Source: Bizionia paragorgiae (lineage in GTDB: Bacteria > Bacteroidota > Bacteroidia > Flavobacteriales > Flavobacteriaceae). Taken from it: DNA of 64,000 bases. Location of the stretch: NCBI RefSeq assembly GCF_900107625.1, contig NZ_FNQK01000016.1:1-64000 (forward strand). The letters are read 5' to 3'. Numbering within the stretch: the first letter of the stretch is position 1; each line of letters opens with the position of its first letter. Shown here in pieces: positions 56,537 through 64,000 of this stretch. The position numbers and the translations under genes were made by a program. The notes under the pieces were generated by a model that worked only from the letters and a program-made list of their open reading frames with translations, did not search any database and was not told the DNA's origin.

Positions 56537-56917
56537 ATGGCACAAGAACACAATTTAGCAATATTTAGAGGTTTATTAAAATTTAAATCAAACACCCAAA
56601 AAATATGGGGCGTTTTAATCTTCTTATCTATAGTAACTGCAATCGAAGTTGTTTTAGGTATCTACAAACCGGAAGTTTTAATGACTCAGGTTTTAGGAAT
56701 GAAAGGATTAAACTGGATCTTTATAATTTTAACAATCGTTAAAGCATATTATATCGCTTGGGATTTTATGCACTTAAGAGACGAAACAACAGCTTTACGT
56801 AGAGTTATTGTTTGGACAGGTGTTTTCTTAATCTGCTACCTAATATTTATCCTTTTACAAGAAGGTGGATATGTAGAGGCAGTTTTTAGAAATGGCTTTG
56901 TAAAAAATACATTCTAA
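56537..56917 (+). CDS. Cytochrome c oxidase subunit IV family protein
   Basis: 126 aa, three membrane helices (about 23-43, 53-75, 92-110). VKAYYIAWDFMHLRDETTALR matches the bacterial subunit IV family. Structural subunit of the oxidase. 22 bp after subunit III and followed by a terminator. Confidence 0.9.
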   Translation: MAQEHNLAIFRGLLKFKSNTQKIWGVLIFLSIVTAIEVVLGIYKPEVLMTQVLGMKGLNWIFIILTIVKAYYIAWDFMHLRDETTALRRVIVWTGVFLICYLIFILLQEGGYVEAVFRNGFVKNTF

Positions 56918-56948
56918 GCACTAATTAATTTAGTGTTAAACATAAGGA

Positions 56949-56977
56949 AAAGGTGGTTTATTTAAACCACCTTTTTT
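56949..56977 (+). terminator. Terminator after cox subunit IV
   Basis: AAGGTGGTTTA-TT-TAAACCACCTT with T tract; a TATTTTTG element for the next gene begins directly at its end (56977-56984). Confidence 0.88.
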
Positions 56978-57011
56978 ATTTTTGTAAACTTATATAAACG
57001 ACCCGTTTGCG

Positions 57012-57740
57012 ATGGATATTAAACAAGTTAAAAAAACTTCAATACTTATTATATTATTTTTTCTGCCGGTTATTTTTTTACTGTTTTTATACCCTTCTAC
57101 TAATAACTACACCCCTTTAAATATCGTTAAGGAAAACGTTTTAGACGTTCAGAATCTACGATCTAATACCAATCCAGAGGTGGTGTTAGACGATCATATT
57201 TCGGTAATAGCATTTGTAGGTAACGATCCAGAATCAAGAATCAAGCAAATGTCTAACCTTAGAGAACTTATATACGATAAGTTCCAAGGGTTTAAAAAGT
57301 TTCAAGTAGTAGTCCTAGCGTCTAAAGGTTCTGAAGATTCTGCAAATCGCTTAAAGCAAGAATTAAGTAAGTATAACGAGTTAAAATATTGGCACTTTGT
57401 TTTTGTCGATAATGAAGATGCCCAAAAGCTATATAATAACTTGCGCTCTACCTCAAATTTAGATGCTACGTTTGCGTCCGATTATGTGTTTATTGTAGAT
57501 AAAGATCTTAATCAAAGAGGGCGTTTAGATGACCGTACAGATCGAGAAATTGAAAATAATGATCCTATTTACCCGTTAACTGCTTACGATTGTAATAAAA
57601 TAGCGGTCTTAAAAAACAAGATGGGAGCAGACGATTTACGTGTGTTATTTACCGAATATAGAGAAAAACGTAAAGGAGAATTTAACTCCTCTACCCGTCG
57701 TGCCAATGATTTAAATCCAGATTATGAAAAAGAAAACTAA
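57012..57740 (+). CDS. Membrane-anchored SCO/thioredoxin-like protein without cysteine pair
   Basis: 242 aa. One N-terminal membrane helix (about 9-28), then an alpha-beta domain with the order expected for a thioredoxin fold (SVIAFVGNDPESRIKQMSNLRELIYDKF, WHFVFVDNEDAQKLYNNL, YVFIVDKDLNQRGRLDDR). Where SCO proteins have CxxxC it reads GNDPES; the only Cys is in TAYDCNK. It cannot bind copper in the SCO manner. Its last 17 bases overlap the sco gene, so the two are translated together; it may serve in oxidase assembly as a partner protein. Confidence 0.8.
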   Translation: MDIKQVKKTSILIILFFLPVIFLLFLYPSTNNYTPLNIVKENVLDVQNLRSNTNPEVVLDDHISVIAFVGNDPESRIKQMSNLRELIYDKFQGFKKFQVVVLASKGSEDSANRLKQELSKYNELKYWHFVFVDNEDAQKLYNNLRSTSNLDATFASDYVFIVDKDLNQRGRLDDRTDREIENNDPIYPLTAYDCNKIAVLKNKMGADDLRVLFTEYREKRKGEFNSSTRRANDLNPDYEKEN

Positions 57741-58467
57741 TTATTCGTACATCGGAATAGCTTTTGTCGTATTGCTATTCGGAATTATTTTCGTTCCTAA
57801 AATTATTGATAGGATTCAAAATAACGATATCTCAAGAAGTGACCGCCTAAGTACCGGTCAAGACAATAATTTTTCTAGTGATGAGCCATTAGCTTTTATC
57901 GAGATTAATGGTAAGCGTAAAAAGGTGCCTAACTTTAGTTTTACGAATCAAGATGGAGAAACAATTACCCAAGAAGACTATAAGGGAAAAGTGTACGTTG
58001 TAGAATTCTTTTTTACAACCTGTCCAACGATTTGTCCGCGAATGAATGAAAACCTTGTGGAGATACAAAATGCCTTTAAAGGGAATGCTGACTTTGGGGT
58101 AGCTTCATTTTCTATTACTCCAAAACTAGATACTCCAGAGGTGTTAAAGGCGTATGCAGAACGTTACGGAATTACAAATCCAAATTGGAATTTATTAACC
58201 GGAGAAGAATCGGATATCTACGAATTAGCAAATACCGGATTTAATATCTATGTTGCCAAAGTAGATGATGAAGTAGGTTTTGAACATTCTGGTGATTTTG
58301 CATTGATAGATAAAAACGGATTTGTGCGTTCGCGCTATGATGCTTTTGGAAACCCTAAGATTTTCTATAAAGGGATTATTAGTGAAAAAGAAAAGTATGA
58401 CGAGGATGGTAATGAGCAGGAAATTACAATGCTTAAAGAAGACATTAAAAAGTTATTAAATGAATAA
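57724..58467 (+). CDS. SCO1/SenC family copper chaperone
   Basis: 247 aa. N-terminal anchor helix (about 8-25), then a thioredoxin fold with copper ligands intact: FFFTTCPTICPRMNENL (Cys 100 and Cys 104) and His 188 in GFEHSGDF. Delivers copper to the CuA centre of subunit II. Overlaps its neighbours on both sides (17 and 8 bp), so tightly coupled in an oxidase-assembly operon. Confidence 0.95.
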   Translation: MKKKTNYSYIGIAFVVLLFGIIFVPKIIDRIQNNDISRSDRLSTGQDNNFSSDEPLAFIEINGKRKKVPNFSFTNQDGETITQEDYKGKVYVVEFFFTTCPTICPRMNENLVEIQNAFKGNADFGVASFSITPKLDTPEVLKAYAERYGITNPNWNLLTGEESDIYELANTGFNIYVAKVDDEVGFEHSGDFALIDKNGFVRSRYDAFGNPKIFYKGIISEKEKYDEDGNEQEITMLKEDIKKLLNE

Positions 58468-59008
58468 TATCGAAAACCTAGAAAACGAAAAGAAGTATAA
58501 CAAATGGATTGTTGTGCTTTCTATTGTTATTCCTTTGGCGGTTGCCGCTCTTTTTGGGGTTAATCTAAGAGATTTAGGTTACGATGTCGAACCGCTTAGC
58601 TTTTTACCTCCCATTTATGCATCGGTTAATGCGCTAACATCAGTTATATTAATTATTGCCTTAATAGCTATACTAAAGAAGAATGCCAAGCTTCACGAGC
58701 GCCTAATTAAGTTTGCGATGATGCTATCGGTAAGTTTTTTATTGATGTATATCGCTTATCATATGACGAGTGATTCTACCAAATTTGGTGGTGAAGGGGC
58801 TATAAAATATGTGTATTACTTTATTTTAATTACTCATATTGTTCTTTCCGTGGTGGTTATACCATTCGTATTAATAACCTACGTGCGCGCAATCTCAGGA
58901 AATTTTGAACGTCACAAGAAAATTGCTAAAATTACGTTTCCTCTATGGTTATACGTGGCGGTTACCGGAGTGGTAATTTATATCATGATATCACCTTATT
59001 ACACCTAG
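58460..59008 (+). CDS. DUF420 membrane protein, likely oxidase assembly factor
   Basis: 182 aa, about five membrane helices. Conserved histidines occur in KLHERLIKFAMMLS and MYIAYHMTSDS and again in ITHIVLSVVVIPFVL and ERHKKIAKITFPLWLYVAVTGVVIY. DUF420 includes the Bacillus YozB/CtaM protein needed for aa3-type oxidase activity, which fits the context between sco and the small CxxC protein. Confidence 0.9.
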   Translation: MNNIENLENEKKYNKWIVVLSIVIPLAVAALFGVNLRDLGYDVEPLSFLPPIYASVNALTSVILIIALIAILKKNAKLHERLIKFAMMLSVSFLLMYIAYHMTSDSTKFGGEGAIKYVYYFILITHIVLSVVVIPFVLITYVRAISGNFERHKKIAKITFPLWLYVAVTGVVIYIMISPYYT

Positions 59009-59014
59009 TAGATT

Positions 59015-59242
59015 ATGAAAACCAAAGTTTTATTTTTTATCATGTCGGTATTCTTTTTTGTTAATACCAATGCACAGTGTGCCATGTGTCGCGCAGTATT
59101 AGAAAGTGAAGAAGGGCAGGGTGCTGCAAAAGGTATTAACAATGGTATCGTCTATCTTATGGCTGTACCCTATATACTAATCTTCGGATTAGCGTATTTT
59201 ATCTATAGAAAATATTTTACAAAACCTAAAAGTCAAGAGTAG
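59015..59242 (+). CDS. Small CxxC membrane protein
   Basis: 75 aa. Signal-like N-terminus (MKTKVLFFIMSVFFFVNTNAQ), then CAMCRAVLESEEG with a CxxC pair facing the periplasm, then one membrane helix (about 45-65). Found downstream of sco/DUF420 genes in many Bacteroidota. May carry copper or act as a thiol reductant for oxidase assembly; inferred from CxxC and context. Confidence 0.85.
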   Translation: MKTKVLFFIMSVFFFVNTNAQCAMCRAVLESEEGQGAAKGINNGIVYLMAVPYILIFGLAYFIYRKYFTKPKSQE

Positions 59243-59271
59243 TCTTGCCAAATGGTTATAGCATGTATTTA

Positions 59272-59307
59272 AAAGCTTCAAAGTGGTTTCACTTTGAAGC
59301 TTTTTTT
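59272..59307 (+). terminator. Terminator after the sco operon
   Basis: AAAGCTTCAAAGTG-GTTT-CACTTTGAAGCTTT with seven T; a 14-bp perfect stem. Confidence 0.93.
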
Positions 59308-59485
59308 GTTTGTCATACTGTTACCCTTTAACGTGTGGTGTTTTAATTATATGCTGTAGTAGAGTTGTTAAGGCGATCTGATTTCTTTTAACAGTTTTTT
59401 TAAAAAAAATATGTAACAATTTTTAAATCGTATAGTCTAATTACTATAATCAAGTATAAATCAGCAATCAAAAAAGTCAATACAT

Positions 59486-60187
59486 ATGCTAAAAATTAAC
59501 AAACTGCACAAGTCTTATCCCATAGGAGATTCGAGTTTACACGTTTTAAAAGGTATTGACCTCTCTGTAGATAGTGGAGAAATGGTTGCTATTATGGGGT
59601 CTTCAGGTTCGGGGAAATCTACGCTTCTAAATATTATTGGAATGCTTGACGAAGCTGATGAAGGGGAATACATTTTAGATAATGTTCCGATTAAAAATCT
59701 TACCGAGAAAAAAGCAGCTATTTATAGAAATAAGTTCTTAGGATTTATTTTCCAATCGTTCAACCTTATTAATTATAAGAACGCTTTAGATAATGTAGCC
59801 TTACCGTTATACTACCAAGGATTAAAACGTAAAGAACGTATTGAAAAAGGATTGTTTCACTTGGAAAAAGTGGGGCTTAAAGCTTGGGCAGAACACTTGC
59901 CAAATGAGCTGTCTGGCGGACAAAAGCAGCGTGTGGCTATTGCTAGAGCGCTTGCTGCCGACCCTAAGTTGCTCTTGGCCGATGAGCCTACAGGTGCATT
60001 AGACACGAAAACATCTTATGAGATTATGGCGTTTTTACAGCAGTTAAACGACGAAGGAAAAACCATTTTAATAGTTACCCACGAAGAAGATATTGCCGAT
60101 ATGTGTAAACGTATCGTGCGATTAGTAGACGGGGTAATTATGGAAGATAAATTTGTAGAACAAGTTAGAGCCTCACAATATGTTTGA
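59486..60187 (+). CDS. ABC transporter ATP-binding protein, MacB/LolD type
   Basis: 233 aa. Complete ATPase: Walker A GSSGSGKST (about 38-46), Q-loop FIFQSFNLI, signature LSGGQKQRVAIARAL, Walker B LLLADEPTGALD and the switch His in IVTHEE. Powers the two following permeases. The stop overlaps the next start by 8 bp. Upstream (59308-59485) is AT-rich without a perfect promoter match. Confidence 0.95.
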   Translation: MLKINKLHKSYPIGDSSLHVLKGIDLSVDSGEMVAIMGSSGSGKSTLLNIIGMLDEADEGEYILDNVPIKNLTEKKAAIYRNKFLGFIFQSFNLINYKNALDNVALPLYYQGLKRKERIEKGLFHLEKVGLKAWAEHLPNELSGGQKQRVAIARALAADPKLLLADEPTGALDTKTSYEIMAFLQQLNDEGKTILIVTHEEDIADMCKRIVRLVDGVIMEDKFVEQVRASQYV

Positions 60188-61409
60188 TAGAGACCTTTGG
60201 AGGGAAATATTTCAGAGTATAAATATGAATCGAACCAGAACACTACTTTCTGGTTTTACAGTCACCTTCGCAATTTTACTTTTTGCCATTCTTTTTGGAA
60301 TCACCAACGGGTTAACCAATACCTTTGATGATGCTTTTAAAGACGATGCTACCAATTCTATATTTATTATGTCTGGGCGCACAACTAAAGCTAATAAAGG
60401 TTTACAGGCAGGACGCCAAATTCAATTTAAAAATGAAGATTACGACTATATAAAAGAAGAGTTTGGCGAAAAAGTGCAATACATAACCGCTAGAATTTAT
60501 AAAAACGTTAATGCGTCTTTTCAAAACGAAAAAAATAGTTACTCCGTTCGTGCAGTTCACCCAGACCACCAGTATTTAGAAAATACTGAAGTCACTATAG
60601 GACGCTATATAAATCAGTTAGATTTAAATGAAAAGACTAAGGTAGTCGTTATTGGCCGCTTAGTAGAAAATGATTTGTTCCTTAAAACAACTGCCCTTGG
60701 TAAATATATAAACCTTAATGGTATTCAGTATAAGGTGGTAGGTGTTTTTGAAGATGACGGTGGAGATAATGAAGAGCGTTTAATCTATATGCCAATTACC
60801 ACAGCGCAGCAAATTTATGGGAATAACGATTATATCGATCAGATTAATCTAACCTATAACCCGAAAATGGGTTATGATCAAGCCATAGCTTTTAGTAGCC
60901 TGTTAACAAGAAAATTGAAAGACCGATTCTCGGTAGCAGAAAGTGATCAACGTGCGGTTCGCGTTAGAAACTTAGCCAATGAAGCAAAAGGGATAAATCA
61001 AATGACTAGTGGATTGGGAATGATTGTCCTAGTTATTGGCTTTGGTACACTCATCGCGGGCGTGGTTGGAATTAGTAATATCATGATTTTTATTGTAAAA
61101 GAACGGACTAAAGAAATCGGAATTAGAAAAGCTTTAGGAGCCTCTCCAAAATCTATAGTATCCATTATTTTAATGGAGTCTGTTTTAATAACCTTAATTG
61201 CTGGTTTTGTAGGCTTGGTTTTAGGAATGGGTATTCTTGAGTTGATAGGGCCAAGTCTAGAGAAGTTTTTTATTAAAGACCCTAAAGTAAGTTTAAACTT
61301 GGTTATTGGTGCAACTATTACCCTAATAGTAGCGGGTGGAATTGCAGGATATTTGCCGGCAAAGAAAGCATCGCGGATTAAACCTATAGTGGCTTTAAGA
61401 GATGATTAA
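60180..61409 (+). CDS. ABC transporter permease, MacB/FtsX type (first)
   Basis: 409 aa. One N-terminal helix (about 20-42), a large periplasmic MacB-like domain (45-280) and three C-terminal helices with the FtsX signature VKERTKEIGIRKALGASPKSIVSIILMES. Mechanotransmission-type permease, probably for efflux or envelope lipid/protein traffic. Paralogue of the next gene; the two likely form a heterodimer. Confidence 0.93.
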   Translation: MFDRDLWREIFQSINMNRTRTLLSGFTVTFAILLFAILFGITNGLTNTFDDAFKDDATNSIFIMSGRTTKANKGLQAGRQIQFKNEDYDYIKEEFGEKVQYITARIYKNVNASFQNEKNSYSVRAVHPDHQYLENTEVTIGRYINQLDLNEKTKVVVIGRLVENDLFLKTTALGKYINLNGIQYKVVGVFEDDGGDNEERLIYMPITTAQQIYGNNDYIDQINLTYNPKMGYDQAIAFSSLLTRKLKDRFSVAESDQRAVRVRNLANEAKGINQMTSGLGMIVLVIGFGTLIAGVVGISNIMIFIVKERTKEIGIRKALGASPKSIVSIILMESVLITLIAGFVGLVLGMGILELIGPSLEKFFIKDPKVSLNLVIGATITLIVAGGIAGYLPAKKASRIKPIVALRDD

Positions 61410-61475
61410 TAATAGCCATCAATTAAAACGAGAAACGAATAATAACACGAGTAAACAACCAATACGAACTAGCAA

Positions 61476-62717
61476 ATGAAATTTTTATTCGAAAGAGATA
61501 CTTGGCAAGAAGTTTACGACAGCTTAAGTAAAAACGTACTGCGAACAGCCCTTACTATGGTGGGTGTGTGGTGGGGTATTTTGTTACTTATTGGTTTGTT
61601 AGGATCGGCTAAAGGTATTGAGAATTCTTTTAATAGGTTGTTTGGTAGTTTTGCTACCAACAGCGTGTTTGTCTGGGGTCAAAGTACAAGCAAGCCGTTT
61701 AAAGGATTCCAAGAAGGAAAACAAGTGGTACTGACTTTGTCGGATGCTAAAAAAGTAGAAGAAAATGTCGATGGGATTGAGTTTGTAGTCCCTAGGAATC
61801 AGAATCAAGGTGTTGTAACCCGAAATTTTTTATCGGGTAACTTTGGTGTTAATGGAGATTACCCCTTATTAGACCGTGTTCAGAAGAAGAAAATGATTCA
61901 CGGACGATTTATTAACCAAAGTGATATCGATGACAATAAGAAAGTTGTTGTTATCTCAGAAGAAATCTATAAGCAGTTGTTTGAGAAAGATGCTGAAATG
62001 ATTGGCGAGTACATTCAAATTAACAGCATCAATTTTAAAGTGATTGGAATGTTCGAAAATGGGAACGTTAATATGGGACCGTCGAGCGATATTCATATTC
62101 CCTTTACTACTTTTCAACAAATTTATAACCAAGGTAATGATATTGGTTGGGTAATGATTACAGGGAAACCTGATGCCGATATTACTCAAATTGAAGCCGA
62201 TGCCAAACTTATGCTTAAAAACCTACATCGTATTCACCCGGAAGACGATCGTGCATTTGGAAGTTTTAACCTAGGAAAAGAATTTGCTAAAATCACAGGA
62301 TTTTTAACAGGCATGCAATTCTTAACCTGGTTTGTGGGTATTGCAACGTTAATAGCAGGCGTTTTTGCCATTGGAAACATTCTATTAATAACCGTTAAAG
62401 AACGTACTAAAGAAATAGGGGTACGTCGTGCCTTGGGAGCAACCCCCTTTGAAATAAAACGACAAATTATTGTCGAAGCGGTATTTATAACCCTTACCGC
62501 AGGTCTTTTAGGAATTATAAGTGGCGGATGGATCCTCATTCTTATAGATACCTTTTTGGGCCAGGGTGATGAGGCTATTTTTGTAAACGCATCCGTACCA
62601 ATTGCTGTCGTGTTTATTGCCTTGCTTATTTTAGTCGTCCTTGGGACTTTAATAGGGTTAATCCCTGCATTTAAAGCCACAAGCGTTAAGCCAATAGATG
62701 CCTTAAGAGAAGAATAA
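61476..62717 (+). CDS. ABC transporter permease, MacB/FtsX type (second)
   Basis: 413 aa. Same layout as the preceding gene: N-terminal FERDTWQEVYDSLSKNVLRT and helix, periplasmic domain, three C-terminal helices with VKERTKEIGVRRALGATPFEIKRQIIVEAV. The shared start motif (F-RD-WxE) and the conserved order support tandem duplication. 66 bp after the first permease. Confidence 0.93.
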   Translation: MKFLFERDTWQEVYDSLSKNVLRTALTMVGVWWGILLLIGLLGSAKGIENSFNRLFGSFATNSVFVWGQSTSKPFKGFQEGKQVVLTLSDAKKVEENVDGIEFVVPRNQNQGVVTRNFLSGNFGVNGDYPLLDRVQKKKMIHGRFINQSDIDDNKKVVVISEEIYKQLFEKDAEMIGEYIQINSINFKVIGMFENGNVNMGPSSDIHIPFTTFQQIYNQGNDIGWVMITGKPDADITQIEADAKLMLKNLHRIHPEDDRAFGSFNLGKEFAKITGFLTGMQFLTWFVGIATLIAGVFAIGNILLITVKERTKEIGVRRALGATPFEIKRQIIVEAVFITLTAGLLGIISGGWILILIDTFLGQGDEAIFVNASVPIAVVFIALLILVVLGTLIGLIPAFKATSVKPIDALREE

Positions 62718-62782
62718 TCTGAATATATAAACCATAAAAATTAAAGTACTTTTAAAACCAACGTCGTTAAATACATTAAAAA

Positions 62783-63901
62783 ATGAAAAAAGCATTAAAA
62801 ATAATTATAGGGTTAGGTTTACTAATCGCACTCGTATTCGTTCTTAAATATTTTAAGGATTCAAATTCTAAAGGCGTTGAAGACTTTAAAGTAGAAGAGC
62901 CTTTTTACACCTCTTTACGAACAAAAACAGTAGCAACAGGTAAGTTAAATCCTGAAGAAGAAATCGAATTAAAACCACAAATTGCCGGAATTATTGATAA
63001 GATTTTAGTGGAGGAAGGAGATATGGTTAAGAAAGGAGACCTAATTGCTACCATTAGAGTCGTGCCAAACGAGCAAAGTCTTGTGAGTGCCAATAGTCAG
63101 ATAAACTCTGCTAAGCTTTCTTATAACAATGCGAAAACCTTATATGATAGAAATAAAGTGTTATTTGATAAAGGCGTGATTTCTAAACAAGATTTTGAAA
63201 ACAGCCAGCTGTCACTTAATCAAGCTAACGAGTCTTTAACGCAAGCGCAAAATAATTACCAAATTATTAAACGTGGTAGTCTGTCTGGCGGTGGATCTGC
63301 CAATACGAGTATTACGGCTCAGATTTCGGGAACGGTATTAGAAATTCCTGTTCGTGAAGGGGATCAGGTGATCGAAAGTAATAGTTTTAATGCGGGAACA
63401 ACCATCGCAACTATTGCCGATATGAGCAAGATGATTTTTGAAGGAAAAGTCGATGAGGCTGAAGTGGGTAAATTGGAAGAAGGGAAAGATATTGTCGTGA
63501 TTTTAGGAGCGATTAACGAAAAGAAATTCCCTGCTAAATTAACCTTTGTTGCACCAAAAGGAAACGAAGAAAATGGAGCCGTTCAATTTACAATTAAAGC
63601 CGATGTTGATGTTGAAGAATCAACGCGTATTAGAGCAGGTTATAGTGCGAATGCTGAGATTGAAATGGAAAGTAAAGACAGTGTTTTAGTTATTAAAGAA
63701 GCCTTACTTCAGTTTAATCGTATTACTGAAAAGCCATTTGTAGAATTGTTAATAGGTGATGGTAAGTATGAGAAGAAAAATGTTGAATTAGGTATTTCGG
63801 ACGGGATTAACGTGGAAATTACCGAAGGTGTTAAAGAAGGAGATAAAATAAAAGTATGGAACAAAGCTTTAAAAGATAACAATGATGAGGAAGACAACTA
63901 A
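62783..63901 (+). CDS. HlyD/MacA-type periplasmic adaptor
   Basis: 372 aa. N-terminal anchor helix (about 5-22), split biotinyl-lipoyl domain (GKLNPEEEIELKPQIAGIIDKILVEEGDMVKKGDLIATI and later ITAQISGTVLEIPVREGDQVI), a helical hairpin between them (about 95-165, SAKLSYNNAKTLYDRNKVLFDKGVISKQDFENS) and a beta-barrel domain. Bridges the MacB-type transporter and the outer-membrane channel. The 3' end overlaps the next gene by about 20 bp. Confidence 0.93.
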   Translation: MKKALKIIIGLGLLIALVFVLKYFKDSNSKGVEDFKVEEPFYTSLRTKTVATGKLNPEEEIELKPQIAGIIDKILVEEGDMVKKGDLIATIRVVPNEQSLVSANSQINSAKLSYNNAKTLYDRNKVLFDKGVISKQDFENSQLSLNQANESLTQAQNNYQIIKRGSLSGGGSANTSITAQISGTVLEIPVREGDQVIESNSFNAGTTIATIADMSKMIFEGKVDEAEVGKLEEGKDIVVILGAINEKKFPAKLTFVAPKGNEENGAVQFTIKADVDVEESTRIRAGYSANAEIEMESKDSVLVIKEALLQFNRITEKPFVELLIGDGKYEKKNVELGISDGINVEITEGVKEGDKIKVWNKALKDNNDEEDN

Positions 63902-64000
63902 AATTATTTTCACTACAGTTTGTGCATTAGGTATTAGTGTTGCTGCTTTGGCGCAAGAGAAGAAATGGACGCTTCAGGAAAGTGTTAATCACGCGTTAGA
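63882..64000 (+). CDS. TolC-type outer-membrane efflux protein, 5' part
   Basis: Cut by the window end; about 39 codons visible from ATG 63882 (or the next ATG at 63885). Signal peptide RKTTKIIFTTVCALGISVAALAQ, then KKWTLQESVNHALE, the standard start of a mature TolC-family protein. Completes the tripartite efflux operon. Reading frame differs from the upstream adaptor, with which it overlaps. Confidence 0.88.
   Translation, partial: MMRKTTKIIFTTVCALGISVAALAQEKKWTLQESVNHAL

Noticed and set aside
62234-62680. 148-codon minus-strand frame inside the second permease
   Set aside because: Antisense shadow of a well-supported MacB-type permease; no domain features and no start context.

Overview
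The window looks like a chromosomal piece of a marine-type Flavobacteriaceae (Bacteroidota). Supporting signs are a gliding/type IX secretion gene (sprA), an alternative complex III (act) operon joined to an aa3-type oxidase, TonB proteins carrying the PGCES motif, promoters of the flavobacterial form TTG-N19-TAnnTTTG, weak or absent Shine-Dalgarno sequences, and low GC content. The family call is inference; no species is claimed.

Positions 1-9758 are the accessory part and the main discovery. Eight consecutive units all read on the minus strand. They are separated by eight related imperfect inverted repeats of about 125 or 190 bp, and the array ends at the 3' side of a tyrosine recombinase gene (8583-9758). 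The first 9-10 bases of every unit are the reverse complement of its last 9-10 bases (GTT... against ...AAC), and each unit has its own version of this box. That is the architecture of integron gene cassettes with attC sites. It differs from classical integrons in four ways: the boxes do not fit RYYYAAC/GTTRRRY, the recombinase lacks the IntI-specific insertion and carries an extra N-terminal domain, it is co-oriented with the cassettes, and the attI-equivalent lies downstream of the recombinase gene. One cassette carries a complete retron (phosphoribosyltransferase-like/winged-helix effector, msr-msd RNA, retron reverse transcriptase). Others carry a GGDEF protein, a lipoprotein, a four-helix membrane protein, a secreted protein and two unknown cytoplasmic proteins; one has no convincing gene. 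The array runs off the left edge.

Positions 9805-24867 are core genome: polA, a membrane-attached metallophosphoesterase, a cysteine-less thioredoxin-like protein, a polysaccharide deacetylase, a large DUF2723 membrane protein, tRNA-Gln, a universal stress protein, and the rimP-nusA-infB operon with a terminator-like hairpin in its leader. Positions 24884 to about 26395 hold five tandem copies of a roughly 300-bp non-coding repeat.

Positions 27412-38733 encode electron transport from quinol to oxygen: actABCDEF (alternative complex III) followed by cytochrome oxidase subunits II and I. The remaining oxidase genes lie further on (53899-59242): heme O synthase, two subunit III-type proteins, subunit IV, a SCO copper chaperone, a SCO-like protein without cysteines, a DUF420 protein and a small CxxC membrane protein. 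Between them are ruvB, queG, maeB, ruvA, sprA, gcvH, a VanZ-like gene and two tonB paralogues. The window ends in a MacB-type efflux operon (ATPase, two permeases, HlyD-type adaptor, and the start of a TolC-type gene cut by the right edge).
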